From RUG11198 sp964600615 (GTDB taxonomy: Bacteria > Bacillota_I > Bacilli_A > RF39 > UBA660): DNA of 64,000 nucleotides. Made by a program: the position numbers and the translations under genes. This document shows positions 17,797 through 27,150 of this stretch, piece by piece; position 1 is the first letter of the stretch; every line of letters begins with the position of its first letter. The notes beneath the pieces are model-generated. The model saw nothing but the letters and a program-made list of their open reading frames with translations, was not told the origin of the DNA and ran no database searches. The DNA lies in assembly GCA_964600615.1 (NCBI GenBank), contig CAZRJK010000001.1, positions 65,074 to 129,073 of the forward strand, given 5' to 3'.

Positions 17797-19344
17797 ATGA
17801 TAAAAAAATTCTTACAAAATATAAAAGATGATTTTAAAGATTATATCAAAAATCATCTAGTAACAAACATACTACTACTATTAATAACCATAGTTATAAT
17901 CATAGTAGATCTAGACAATGCTGAAGACTTTATAGCAAGATTACTAACAACACTATTCCTAACAGCAATGTTTACAATTCTAGCAGAATCATATACCAAA
18001 GATAATAAAAAAAGATCCATAATCTATATAATAGGATTAATAATAAGTATCTTTCTAAGTAAATGTATATTAAATTCAGAATTAGCTAGATACCTAATAG
18101 GAACAGTATTAATATTAGGATTTACTATTATATATCTAATAGCTAAAAATTCTAAAGAAACAACCAATAAATTCCTAACTAGTACTTATACCAACCTATT
18201 AAAATTTGGAATAATAGGTTCTATCCTAAACACAGGATTATTATTAATATTAGCCCTAATATCAACATTACTAATAGAAGTAGGAGAAGTAGTATTTGTT
18301 AAACTAGAACTAATATTACTAACCCTATACTATATACCAGCTCTAATAATATCATTAGAAACAAAAGAAGAAGAAAATAAATTTATCTATATCCTAGTAA
18401 ACTATGTATCATTACCCCAAATAGCCTTAGCAACCCTAGTAATATATCTATACCTAATAAAACTATTAGTAACACTAAAATTACCATATACCCAAACATT
18501 TGCTACTAATGCTATATTATTATCATTAGGAATACCAATAGTATTAATGTCTTTATCTTATGACAAAAATAAACTACCATATAAAGTAGCTAGTATATTA
18601 AAAAAACTATTTATCCCATTAGTACTATTACAAATATTTGCATTATCCCTAAGAATATATGATTACAGCATAACAACATCAAGATACTTTGGAATAATAT
18701 TACTAATACTAGGAATAATATCCATGATATTATTAAATAAAAACAATGGTAATAACTATAAACTAATCCTAATACCATGCATAATACTATCTATAACATC
18801 ATTTATGATACCATATATAAACATATATGAATTACCTAATTATATGCAAATAAATAGATTAAAACAAATACTACCAGAAGGAAAGAATTATAAAGATCTA
18901 ACCAAAAAAGAACAAGAAACAGTAACATCAATCTATTACACGGTATATGAAGATAAATATTACCCAGCTTATTTACCAAAAAAAGAATTAGAAAAACAAA
19001 TATATAGTGATAATAGATATGATTATAATGATTATATAGACGATGAAATATACTATACCAACAAAACAAAAAGAATAGACATATCTAACTATAAAGAAAT
19101 AGAAAAATATTCTTCATATAACTATAAAGAATTATCTATAACAGTAAATAAAGTTCAATATGACTTAACAGATTTCTGTAAAGAACTATACACATACTAT
19201 CAAGAAGATGACAACATATATAATTACATGAAAGATAATAACCCAATAAAATTAGATGATAACACAGATCTATACATAACAAACTTAACACTAGAATATA
19301 ACAATAAAGACCTATCAATAAGTGGATATATCTTATATAAATAA
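17797..19344 (+). CDS. Multi-pass membrane protein, DUF4153-like
   Basis: 515 residues, ten or more hydrophobic segments in the first 350. The first segments (AEDFIARLLTTLFLTAMFTI) and the overall plan of many helices followed by a roughly 160-residue Tyr/Asp-rich extracytoplasmic C-terminal domain resemble DUF4153. Function unknown. The start is 2 bases after the small gene at 17588-17794, with AAAGGAGAAG before the ATG. It ends at a bidirectional terminator shared with the converging HipA-like gene. Confidence 0.7.
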   Translation: MIKKFLQNIKDDFKDYIKNHLVTNILLLLITIVIIIVDLDNAEDFIARLLTTLFLTAMFTILAESYTKDNKKRSIIYIIGLIISIFLSKCILNSELARYLIGTVLILGFTIIYLIAKNSKETTNKFLTSTYTNLLKFGIIGSILNTGLLLILALISTLLIEVGEVVFVKLELILLTLYYIPALIISLETKEEENKFIYILVNYVSLPQIALATLVIYLYLIKLLVTLKLPYTQTFATNAILLSLGIPIVLMSLSYDKNKLPYKVASILKKLFIPLVLLQIFALSLRIYDYSITTSRYFGIILLILGIISMILLNKNNGNNYKLILIPCIILSITSFMIPYINIYELPNYMQINRLKQILPEGKNYKDLTKKEQETVTSIYYTVYEDKYYPAYLPKKELEKQIYSDNRYDYNDYIDDEIYYTNKTKRIDISNYKEIEKYSSYNYKELSITVNKVQYDLTDFCKELYTYYQEDDNIYNYMKDNNPIKLDDNTDLYITNLTLEYNNKDLSISGYILYK

Positions 19345-19374
19345 AATACTATCTTACGATAGTATTTTTTTTTT
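19343..19374. terminator. Bidirectional terminator
   Basis: 11-bp stem (19343-19353 and 19358-19368), 4-base loop, T run. The stop codon of the minus-strand gene lies in the loop region. Confidence 0.8.
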
Positions 19375-20076
19375 AACTATTCTTTTCTTCATATTATTCT
19401 CTATAAACCATCTCATGGTATTAAATCTCTCCAAATAATTATCTTTATATAATAATTCCTTATTAATATCTATCTCAGTCTCTCTTATTAACTTAACTAA
19501 CATATCATAATCTAATAAAGAATACATATCATAAAATAATTCTATATCCTTATCAGAAAAAGAATTAAAAATATTATATATCTCTAGTTTACTATCTTTA
19601 TATGTATTATTATCTAAAGAAGTAAAATAAGACTTATAATCAATAAAACTCAAATCATTATCCAATAAATAAATATTAACATCCTTATCATTAATAAAAA
19701 AACCCCAATTACTATTACTACGATCAATATTTAATATCATCAAATCCATATAATACATCTTTAAAATATCATTAAATAAATACTCATAATTATTTGGAAA
19801 TCTATTCCTAATAAAATCCCTAATATCATCTAAATTAGATGATATTAAACCCATATCCTCTGCTGTAATAAAAGTACCATCACTATTCAAATCCTTACTA
19901 ATATAATAATCCTTATCATTAACCCTAATAGGAATATAATGAACATGATTAAGATAAAACAAATCCATTATCTTTTCCACTAATATTTCTACATAAGCAT
20001 CATTACGCTTAAAAAAATATTTATAACCATCTATATAAATACTACCCTTATCATCATTAATTAATTCATTAAACAT
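19354..20076 (-). CDS. HipA-like kinase-fold protein
   Basis: 240 residues. The core LMILNIDRSNSNWGFF followed by YLLDNDLSF matches the catalytic D-x-x-x-x-N and metal-binding D-x-x-x-S segments of the HipA/CtkA kinase family. An upstream segment (DLNSDGTFITAEDMG) may be part of the ATP lobe. It is shorter than HipA (about 440 residues) and has no HipB-like DNA-binding partner nearby, so a toxin-antitoxin role is not supported by context. It is read divergently from the metallophosphoesterase gene. Confidence 0.6.
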   Translation of the reverse strand: MFNELINDDKGSIYIDGYKYFFKRNDAYVEILVEKIMDLFYLNHVHYIPIRVNDKDYYISKDLNSDGTFITAEDMGLISSNLDDIRDFIRNRFPNNYEYLFNDILKMYYMDLMILNIDRSNSNWGFFINDKDVNIYLLDNDLSFIDYKSYFTSLDNNTYKDSKLEIYNIFNSFSDKDIELFYDMYSLLDYDMLVKLIRETEIDINKELLYKDNYLERFNTMRWFIENNMKKRIVKKKILS

Positions 20077-20163
20077 AATATCACCAAAACCAATACAACA
20101 TATTATAACAGATAATAAATAAAACTTCTACAAATATGTTATAATTAAAAAGTAGGTGATATT

Positions 20164-20856
20164 ATGATATACATAACAGGAGATATGCATAGAGACTTTA
20201 CTAGATTATATAATCTAGAAATAAATAATGAAGATATGATAATAATACTAGGAGATTTAAGCCTAAATTATTATCTAGATAGACAAGATATAATGTATAA
20301 AAAACTATTAAATAGCCTAGACTATAAAATATTTACAATAAGAGGAAATCATGAAGAAAGACCAGAAAACATAAAAACATATAAAGAAGAAAATATGTTT
20401 AATGGAAAAGTATATATAGAAAAAGAATATCCCAATCTAATATTTGCTAAAGATGGAGAAATATATAACATAGATAACAATAGTATCCTAGTAATAGGCG
20501 GAGCCTATTCTGTAGATAAAGATTATAGAATAAAAAATAATTATACCTGGTTTAAAGATGAACAACTAACTAAAGAAGAAATGAATAATATCTATAACAA
20601 AATAAAAGGAAAACACTTTGATATAGTATTAACCCATACTTCTCCCTATAAATATGAACCAACAGAAGTATTTGTACCAGGAATAGATGAATCTAAAGTA
20701 GATAGAACTATGGAATACTTCTTAGATAAAGTAGAAGAGAATATAGATTATAACAAATGGTATTGTGGACATTTCCACACAGAAAAACAAATAGATAACG
20801 TAGAATTCATGTATAAAAACATAAAAGTATTAAGTAAAAAAAGAATAAAAAAATAA
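20164..20856 (+). CDS. Calcineurin-like metallophosphoesterase
   Basis: 230 residues with all blocks of the two-metal phosphoesterase fold. MIYITGDMHRD supplies the D-x-H block, IILGDLSLN the GD block, and IRGNHEER the GNHE block. VLTHTSPY and CGHFHTE supply the remaining His ligands. Substrate is unknown; relatives act on phosphoprotein, nucleotide or polyphosphate substrates. Promoter TATAAT at 20140-20145 and AGGTGATATT precede the ATG. The 3' 137 bases of this gene are duplicated at 21939-22075. Confidence 0.88.
   Translation: MIYITGDMHRDFTRLYNLEINNEDMIIILGDLSLNYYLDRQDIMYKKLLNSLDYKIFTIRGNHEERPENIKTYKEENMFNGKVYIEKEYPNLIFAKDGEIYNIDNNSILVIGGAYSVDKDYRIKNNYTWFKDEQLTKEEMNNIYNKIKGKHFDIVLTHTSPYKYEPTEVFVPGIDESKVDRTMEYFLDKVEENIDYNKWYCGHFHTEKQIDNVEFMYKNIKVLSKKRIKK
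20712..20848 (+). repeat. 137-bp direct repeat, copy 1
   Basis: Covers the last 137 coding bases or so of the metallophosphoesterase gene. It matches 21939-22075 at a constant offset of 1227 bases with three mismatches that I can find. Confidence 0.9.
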
Positions 20857-20900
20857 AATAATATGATATAATACATTTGAACTTTAGGAGGGTTTTGTAT

Positions 20901-21911
20901 ATGGAAAAACAATTTATTAGTGAAATAGAATTTAAAAACTTATTAAAAAAAATAAGATATGGAGTTAAAAATATAGATGAAGCAATAGAAATTTATGATT
21001 ATTTAAAAGATAAAAAAACAGAAGATAGCTTCTTTGATAGAGAAACAAGAACTATTGAAAATCCCCATTTTGAATTTCTTAGAACTATATTTAATAGAAC
21101 TGAATCAGATTATGCAGGTGGTTTTACTGAAGAAGATGAAGAGTTTTTAAAATCAGATTACTTATCAGAAGAACTAAAAAAAGAAATAAATAATAAATTA
21201 AAAAATAATTCTAAAGAATTAACAGAACTACTTAATAGTGAAAAACAAATAAATGATTTTTCAAAAGAAGAAATAAATAAAATAATGAAATTATTAATTA
21301 CTATTAGTAATCCCTTACCTGATAAAGAAAGATATGATTATGGAGCACTTTGTTATACATTAGAAACATATTTATTTGTATTAGACGGTAAAGGACCAAT
21401 AGAATATATAAAAGAAGAATATGGCAAAGAATTACCAAAAGCAATACTTGATAAATCTAATCTTTCTAGTAGAGCATCTTATTACTCTGGATATGGTGTA
21501 GATACAACCTTATTAGGAGAAAGACATTTATTCTCTATATATAAAAAATTTGTAAAGTATTATCCTGATAAAACAGAAGAATTTGTCAAATTAGTTGATT
21601 CTATTCCCAAACTAACACCAACTGAATTCATAAACAATTATTTCTTATTTGTAGAAAATGGATTTAACAGTGATTTCCAAAATAAAGAAGGTAATATATC
21701 AGTTGACGGTTTACATGGACAAGCAAGAGATCTAGTTGGAGCAGTATCAATATTTTCTTTATTTAATAAAGAACAAAGTGATTTAGATAGATATTTTGAA
21801 TCACGTGCAGAAGCTTCAATAAGAAAAGAATTTAAAGAAAAAATAGAACAATTCAAAAACAATCAAGAACAAACAAAAGTAAAAGTATTAAATAAAAGTA
21901 TAAAGCATTAA
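20901..21911 (+). CDS. Hypothetical protein inserted between duplicated sequences
   Basis: 336 residues from the ATG 8 bases after AGGAGGG; an upstream in-frame ATG is less likely. Soluble and mainly helical. Segments include GALCYTLETYLFVLDGKGPI, LLGERHLFSIYKKF and DGLHGQARDLVGAVSIFSLF. No recognised family or catalytic motif. It lies between two copies of a 137-bp segment, suggesting that it arrived, or that a neighbour was displaced, by duplication. Confidence 0.65.
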   Translation: MEKQFISEIEFKNLLKKIRYGVKNIDEAIEIYDYLKDKKTEDSFFDRETRTIENPHFEFLRTIFNRTESDYAGGFTEEDEEFLKSDYLSEELKKEINNKLKNNSKELTELLNSEKQINDFSKEEINKIMKLLITISNPLPDKERYDYGALCYTLETYLFVLDGKGPIEYIKEEYGKELPKAILDKSNLSSRASYYSGYGVDTTLLGERHLFSIYKKFVKYYPDKTEEFVKLVDSIPKLTPTEFINNYFLFVENGFNSDFQNKEGNISVDGLHGQARDLVGAVSIFSLFNKEQSDLDRYFESRAEASIRKEFKEKIEQFKNNQEQTKVKVLNKSIKH

Positions 21912-21938
21912 CTAAATTAAATATTTCAATTATAAAAA

Positions 21939-22075
21939 GGAATACTTCTTAGATAAAGTAGAAGAGAATATAGATTATAACAAATGGTATTGTGGACATT
22001 TCCACACAGAAAAACAAATAGATAACCTAGAATTCATGTATAAAAACATAAAAGTACTAAGTAAGAAAAGAATAA
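21939..22075 (+). pseudogene. Remnant of a metallophosphoesterase 3' end (137-bp repeat, copy 2)
   Basis: About 98% identical to 20712-20848, encoding the same final 45 residues (EYFLDKVEENIDYNKWYCGH and following) but with no upstream coding sequence or start. It is a decayed or duplicated 3' fragment, now serving as the leader of the gene at 22086, whose ribosome site AAGGAG begins where the repeat ends. Confidence 0.85.
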
Positions 22076-22085
22076 GGAGATAAAT

Positions 22086-24404
22086 ATGAATAAAGTAGAA
22101 ATAACAGAATTATTAAAAATGATAGCTAACAATTCTAAAATAAAAGAAGAAGAATTATCGGGAATAAATGAATTTAAAAAATTATATGACACTATTAATC
22201 AATATGAAAAACAAAACAAAACATATGAAGAAATAATGCAAAGTAACAATAGTAGATTAGAATTCTTAATACATGCAGTAGATATTGCACTAAAATCAAA
22301 AGCTATTGATAAGAATACATCAGAATTAATATTAAATATGTATGAAAATATATATAAATATTTATTTGAAAATAGTGAATTAGAAGAAATAAGAATACCA
22401 AATGATATGAAATCAAGATTAAAAGACAATATGATTTTACCAAATCCATTCGAATTATTATTTGCTTTAACCTTAATTCAAGAAAATAAAAGAATATTTG
22501 AAAAATATTTTAATGGCAAGGAATTATCTCAAACAATTACACAAGGATTACATACTAACATCAAAGAAGTATTAGAAATAAAAAAAGAAAATGTTGGCCA
22601 TTTACTAGGCCTTACAAATGATGATGCGTTACAAAACTTTTATAGAAAAACAATAATAAATAGAATGATCAAAAAAATATGTAATGAAATAGGAATAGAA
22701 GAAAAAGATATAGAATCATCAGAAAAATTCAAAGAAATATTTAAAGAAATATTTAAATTAGATTACAGCAAAGAAAACAAAAATAAATTAATTTCTTTTG
22801 GAAACAGAAAAAATAAAGATAGTAGTGATATATCAGAAGAAGAAAAAATAGCACTTGAAGAAACCTATGAATTAATACCAAAAGAACAAATAGTAGATTT
22901 CTATGCCAATAATCAAAACATTAATGAATTGATAAAAGAAAATAACGAAGTAAATGATTTTGTATATGAATATATAAAAAAAATGATAGATTATATAATA
23001 AAGCAAGGAAAAAAAGCAGACAAAAATATATTAAAAGAAACACTTAATGATAACGAAGTAAACGAAATACTAAATAACAACTCAAATCAAAATAATGTTA
23101 GAAAATTAATAAATAAATATATAAATAAAACAAACCTAAATATTACAGATAATAAAGAATTTCAAACAGAATTTCAAAAAAAATTTGGATATCCCTTCCC
23201 ATTAATTCAATATAATGAATTAGTATCAAAAAATATTAGTTTCTATAATTTTTCTTTATTTAAGAATTTAAATAAAATAATTGTTGATTACCACAATTCT
23301 GGAAGCTTAGTAGGAGCAGATATTTTCCTAGTATCATATGCTAAAGAAAAGTACAAAAAATTTAAAGAAACAGTAACAGAAAAAATCAAAATAATAAAAG
23401 AAAAATATAGCAAAGTAGCCTTTAAAGAAGAAAATATTGAAGGACTAGAAAAAGAATATCTAAATAAACTAAAATCATTATTAATGTTTCCCCCAAGTAC
23501 AAGATATTATCTTAGATTTGGATTCTCAACACCAATACCAAAAGATAAAGATGATCCATATAGCTTGTCAGAATTAAATGATTCAGAATTAAAACAAAAA
23601 AAAGAAAGAGCACAAATAGCACCAGAAGAAAACAAGGAATTATTAGAAGCCATAAATAAGGAATTAAGAAGAAGATTAGAAAACAAAAATAGAGTTGATA
23701 GTGAAAAAAAGATAAAAGAAGATATTCAAAAACAACTAGAAAAAGAAGAAGTTATCTCACTAATAGGATTTGGAACCACAGATGAAGAAAAAGAAAGAAT
23801 ATCAAAATTTATTGATACAGGCATTTCACCATTTGAACACCACCATCGCTGTAAAACAAACATGTCTGCCAATTTTCAAGACTATGAAACAGATTATTTA
23901 AAAAACGGAATAGAATATGATGTAGATATGATAGAATCATCAATTGACGATTTAGACACTAAAGATGGTATAACAATAGACAGCACACAATCAAAACCTA
24001 AAATAGAACAAAAAAGAATTTTAAAAATAGTTAAACCATTAGAAATATTAAATAATTATATTGATTTATTAAATGACTATAAAAATAAAAAAGATATAGA
24101 TTATATTGAGAAACTAAAATGCGAATTATATCTAACAAAAGAAATAAAGAAATTAAACGAACTATATTTAAAAATAAAAGAAAATCAAACAAGAGTTCTA
24201 AATTATAAATTAAATAAATTAAACTCTAATATAAAAAATTTAAAACAAATAAAAAAAGAATTAAAAATAGCCAATAAAGAATATATAAAATTGCTAAAAT
24301 ACAATAAAATTATTACAGAATATTTAAAAGAATATGAGAAAATAATTTTAAATAATAATGATATAATATATAATGAAGAAAAAGATAACAAAAAACTACG
24401 CTAA
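22086..24404 (+). CDS. Large hypothetical, Lys/Glu/Asn-rich helical protein
   Basis: 772 residues, no signal peptide or membrane segment. Mostly helical with long charged stretches; about 510-580 and 660-770 look like coiled coil. A less biased middle section (about 370-500: FPLIQYNELVSKNISFYNFS, SLVGADIFLVSYAKEK, LLMFPPSTRYYLRFGFSTPI) may be a folded domain, and EHHHRCKTNMS near 585 could bind metal. I do not recognise the family. Start has AAGGAGATAA before it. It is followed by a new promoter, so it is probably the last gene of its transcript. Confidence 0.6.
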   Translation: MNKVEITELLKMIANNSKIKEEELSGINEFKKLYDTINQYEKQNKTYEEIMQSNNSRLEFLIHAVDIALKSKAIDKNTSELILNMYENIYKYLFENSELEEIRIPNDMKSRLKDNMILPNPFELLFALTLIQENKRIFEKYFNGKELSQTITQGLHTNIKEVLEIKKENVGHLLGLTNDDALQNFYRKTIINRMIKKICNEIGIEEKDIESSEKFKEIFKEIFKLDYSKENKNKLISFGNRKNKDSSDISEEEKIALEETYELIPKEQIVDFYANNQNINELIKENNEVNDFVYEYIKKMIDYIIKQGKKADKNILKETLNDNEVNEILNNNSNQNNVRKLINKYINKTNLNITDNKEFQTEFQKKFGYPFPLIQYNELVSKNISFYNFSLFKNLNKIIVDYHNSGSLVGADIFLVSYAKEKYKKFKETVTEKIKIIKEKYSKVAFKEENIEGLEKEYLNKLKSLLMFPPSTRYYLRFGFSTPIPKDKDDPYSLSELNDSELKQKKERAQIAPEENKELLEAINKELRRRLENKNRVDSEKKIKEDIQKQLEKEEVISLIGFGTTDEEKERISKFIDTGISPFEHHHRCKTNMSANFQDYETDYLKNGIEYDVDMIESSIDDLDTKDGITIDSTQSKPKIEQKRILKIVKPLEILNNYIDLLNDYKNKKDIDYIEKLKCELYLTKEIKKLNELYLKIKENQTRVLNYKLNKLNSNIKNLKQIKKELKIANKEYIKLLKYNKIITEYLKEYEKIILNNNDIIYNEEKDNKKLR

Positions 24405-24427
24405 AAAATAATATTTATTATTATCTT

Positions 24428-24456
24428 TTGACAAATATAATAAAACAAATTATAAT
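24428..24456 (+). promoter_or_regulatory. Consensus sigma-A promoter
   Basis: TTGACA (24428-24433), 17-bp spacer and TATAAT (24451-24456), a perfect match to consensus, 24 bases before the ATG at 24481. Confidence 0.8.
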
Positions 24457-24459
24457 ATA

Positions 24460-24475
24460 CACCTCGGTTGAGGTG
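24460..24475 (+). promoter_or_regulatory. Inverted repeat covering the ribosome-binding site
   Basis: CACCTC (24460-24465), GGTT loop, GAGGTG (24470-24475). The right arm is the Shine-Dalgarno sequence for the gene at 24481 and the left arm sits at the expected transcription start. It may be an operator, or a hairpin that hides the ribosome site. Confidence 0.55.
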
Positions 24476-24480
24476 ATTAC

Positions 24481-25350
24481 ATGAAAAACATTAACTATTA
24501 TGAAGAAAAAAACTCTAAAATAAGAAATACTTTAAATTCTACTTCACCAAATTGGAGTAAAGATCAAATAATTCGTTTTCTATATAAAAACCTTTCTTAT
24601 TTTGTAAAAAGAGATCTCCATTTCTTCTTACAAAATAACGAAGGAAAACAAAAACAAATATCTAATGGAATTATCGATAGATTTCCTAACATAATTTGTT
24701 ATACCTTAGCAGAATTCTATTGTGCTGCTTTCAAAGAATTTGGCATAAATGCTAATATAACACAAGCTAATAGTTCATCAATACCTCTATATGCAATAGT
24801 AATAGAAGGAGATTATGGAAATTATTATCTAAATCCCTTAGAAGATTTATTTCTAAACCAATATGGATTAAAACCAAAAGCTTTTGGTTTTATCCCTAAA
24901 TATAAAACAATAAATACCAAATATCCCAATCTTATTAAATTACCAAAAGAATACTTAACTGAATTAGATAAAAGCCTAAATTTTACTTATCTAGACGATT
25001 ATTTCAAAGAATTAAAACTAATCATGAAAAACTATCCCACCGCATGTACATTTCTTAACATAGAAAATAATCCCAGAAACAAAGATCTAAGAGAACAAAA
25101 AGTAAATTATATCTCTAATAATTTAATAAATAAAGGAAAAGTACACGGTATCTATGAAAGAGCCCAATTATATCATTTCTTAGATGAAAATCTATTAAAT
25201 AAAACAGAAAAAAAACATACCAAAGTATTTATTGAAAATGATTCAACAAATAAACCATTTATCTCATATAACATTATAAAATTAGATGAAACAATTACCT
25301 ATCATGAAGAAAAAACAGATAAAGGCTATACTCTAATAAAACATCGTTAA
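24481..25350 (+). CDS. Hypothetical protein, possible transglutaminase-like fold
   Basis: 289 residues, soluble. The middle section IICYTLAEFYCAAFKEFGI followed by LYAIVIEGDYGNYYLNPLED has the rhythm of transglutaminase-like cysteine-peptidase domains (Cys helix, then two strands, then Asp). The usual catalytic His is not where expected, so activity is doubtful. The rest matches nothing I know. Strong promoter and an inverted repeat over the ribosome site suggest tight regulation. It ends at a terminator directly before the genomic island. Confidence 0.55.
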   Translation: MKNINYYEEKNSKIRNTLNSTSPNWSKDQIIRFLYKNLSYFVKRDLHFFLQNNEGKQKQISNGIIDRFPNIICYTLAEFYCAAFKEFGINANITQANSSSIPLYAIVIEGDYGNYYLNPLEDLFLNQYGLKPKAFGFIPKYKTINTKYPNLIKLPKEYLTELDKSLNFTYLDDYFKELKLIMKNYPTACTFLNIENNPRNKDLREQKVNYISNNLINKGKVHGIYERAQLYHFLDENLLNKTEKKHTKVFIENDSTNKPFISYNIIKLDETITYHEEKTDKGYTLIKHR

Positions 25351-25365
25351 TACGATGTTTTTTTT
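25338..25365 (+). terminator. Rho-independent terminator
   Basis: 9-bp stem (25338-25346 and 25353-25361), 6-base loop and a long T run, at the stop of the gene ending at 25350. Confidence 0.8.
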
Positions 25366-25388
25366 CTTTAATTTAAATTTATAAAAAT

Positions 25389-25411
25389 GCTCTCTTCCCC
25401 CTGAAGAGAGC
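25389..25411. other. Left attachment site of the genomic island (attL)
   Basis: A 9-bp inverted repeat (GCTCTCTTC / GAAGAGAGC) with a CCCCT centre. Its right part, CCCCCTGAAGAGAGC (25397-25411), recurs exactly at 37092-37106. The complete hairpin exists only at this end, as expected if the island entered within an original chromosomal hairpin. Confidence 0.65.
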
Positions 25412-25490
25412 GATTAACTTATGTCGCTCTCATTTTTGTTAAGAAATATAAGGGTTTTACTGATTTTATTAATCTCTAAAAATAGGATTA

Positions 25491-25507
25491 GGTACCAATT
25501 AGGTACC
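25491..25507. repeat. Paired GGTACC repeats near the left island end
   Basis: GGTACC at 25491-25496 and 25502-25507, 11 bases apart. The same pair with the same spacing occurs at the right end (36970-36986). Candidate integrase arm sites. Confidence 0.45.
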
Positions 25508-25615
25508 ATTTTTATTTTTAATGTTAATTATTATGCAGATATTATACAAGAAAACATTATAAATATACGTTTGGATATGATATAATAGATACTATTAATC
25601 AGGGAGGTTTGCAAT

Positions 25616-27109
25616 ATGGAAAAAATACTATTAGACACTAATATGTTTATATATTTAGAAGATTATGCAGTTACTGAAGAAAAAGTTGCAACCTTGACAA
25701 AAAGACTTTTTGATTCTGATCAATATAAAATTGTAATTCATCCCAAGACAAAAGAAGAAATATTAAAAATAAAGGAAGAAGAAAAGAGAAATATATTCTT
25801 TTCAAAAATTTCAGTATATAAGGAAATAAAATCGGCACCTATTGCAACTGAAAAATTTCACAATCTCGTTGGATGTAGTAATAGTCATGATGCAATTGAT
25901 AACGAGTTATTATTTTCAATACATAGAAATTGTGCTCAATACTTAATTACAAATGATAAGGATTTAATTAAAAAAGCCCAAAAAGTTGACCTTAGTGATC
26001 GTGTTTTGTCAATTGACCAAGCACTTGAAAAATTTCAAGAAAATTCTTCAGAAGATATTAGAAAACCAGTATTTGTTAATTACAAATATTTACATGAATT
26101 AGATATAAACGACGATTTCTTTGATTCATTAAAAAAAGATTATGCAGGATTTGAAGAATGGTTTAAAAGGAAACAATTAGATGAAGCACAAGCATACGTA
26201 ACTGAATTTGATGGACATTTGACATCATTTTTGATGCTTAAGGTGGAGGACAAAAAAGAGAAATACAAAAATTTTCTGAAGCCATTTAAACCAGCTATGC
26301 GACTAAAAATATCAACTTTAAAAGTTACGGACACCGGTAAACGAATAGGAGAAACATTCATTAAAATTATCATGGTTAAAGCAATAAAGGAGAGAGTTGA
26401 TGAAATTTATGTAACTGTATTTGATAAACAAGAGTACTTAATAGATATGCTTGAAAGCTACGGATTTAAAAAATATACTAAAAAGAAAACTTTAAGATCT
26501 GATGGTGAATATGAATTAGAAAATGTTATGGTAAAAAGTATGAAGAATAAAGAAAACTATTATCCTTTTTTTGAAATAGATAATAACAGAATATTTCTTG
26601 TTCCAATACGTGATAATTACCATCATTTGCTATTTCAAGAATCAGAAAGACAAATTCAATTGAGTTTGGAAGATTTTCAGGGCAAAAACACTGCGTCTAA
26701 CTCATTAAAAAAAGCATATTTGTGTAATTCAAAAATAAAGCAAATACAAAAAGGATCTATTTTGTTATTTTATTCATCAGGCGCTAAAAAAGCAATTACG
26801 TCATTAGGAATTGTTGATGCAGTATTTAAGCAATTTAATAGTTTTGAAGAATTATATAATTTGGTAAAAAAGAGAACAGCTTATGATGAACAAGAACTCA
26901 GAAAAAATTATAGGAGCGATAAATTAGTAATATTATTTAAATTATATTATTCTTTTGATAATTATGTTGACTTTAAATATCTAAAAGATAATGGAATAGT
27001 TAAAGGAGCAATTCAATCCATACAGCATATAACAAAAGAACAATTATTAGAAATCCTAGATAAGTGTAAAATGGACAAAGAAATATATTTAATCGACAAA
27101 AATATATAA
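25616..27109 (+). CDS. PIN domain - GNAT acetyltransferase - ASCH/PUA-like fusion protein
   Basis: 497 residues. Residues 1-130 form a PIN-type nuclease domain: KILLDTNMFIYLED holds the first Asp, and SHDAIDNELLF and LITNDKDLIKKA hold later acidic residues. Residues about 165-300 resemble a GNAT fold (LKISTLKVTDTGKRIGETFI and VFDKQEYLIDMLESYGFKKY). The C-terminal part (about 310-490; RIFLVPIRDNYHHLLF, KKAITSLGIVDAV) looks like an ASCH/PUA-like nucleotide-binding domain. Extended -10 TATAAT (25581-25586) and GGGAGG precede the ATG. Next gene is a stand-alone ASCH protein. A toxin or RNA-modification stress system is plausible but is inference. Confidence 0.75.
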   Translation: MEKILLDTNMFIYLEDYAVTEEKVATLTKRLFDSDQYKIVIHPKTKEEILKIKEEEKRNIFFSKISVYKEIKSAPIATEKFHNLVGCSNSHDAIDNELLFSIHRNCAQYLITNDKDLIKKAQKVDLSDRVLSIDQALEKFQENSSEDIRKPVFVNYKYLHELDINDDFFDSLKKDYAGFEEWFKRKQLDEAQAYVTEFDGHLTSFLMLKVEDKKEKYKNFLKPFKPAMRLKISTLKVTDTGKRIGETFIKIIMVKAIKERVDEIYVTVFDKQEYLIDMLESYGFKKYTKKKTLRSDGEYELENVMVKSMKNKENYYPFFEIDNNRIFLVPIRDNYHHLLFQESERQIQLSLEDFQGKNTASNSLKKAYLCNSKIKQIQKGSILLFYSSGAKKAITSLGIVDAVFKQFNSFEELYNLVKKRTAYDEQELRKNYRSDKLVILFKLYYSFDNYVDFKYLKDNGIVKGAIQSIQHITKEQLLEILDKCKMDKEIYLIDKNI

Positions 27110-27150
27110 ATATTGTGATATAATATTATATATAGTAGGAGGTAGATAAA

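Noticed and set aside
19354..20076. HipBA toxin-antitoxin module
   Set aside because: The kinase-like protein is shorter than HipA and there is no HipB-like gene next to it.
25351..25615. tRNA or tmRNA gene as the island insertion site
   Set aside because: The hairpin and CCCCCTGAAGAGAGC repeat do not fold into a tRNA cloverleaf, and no CCA-type 3' end or tag frame is visible.
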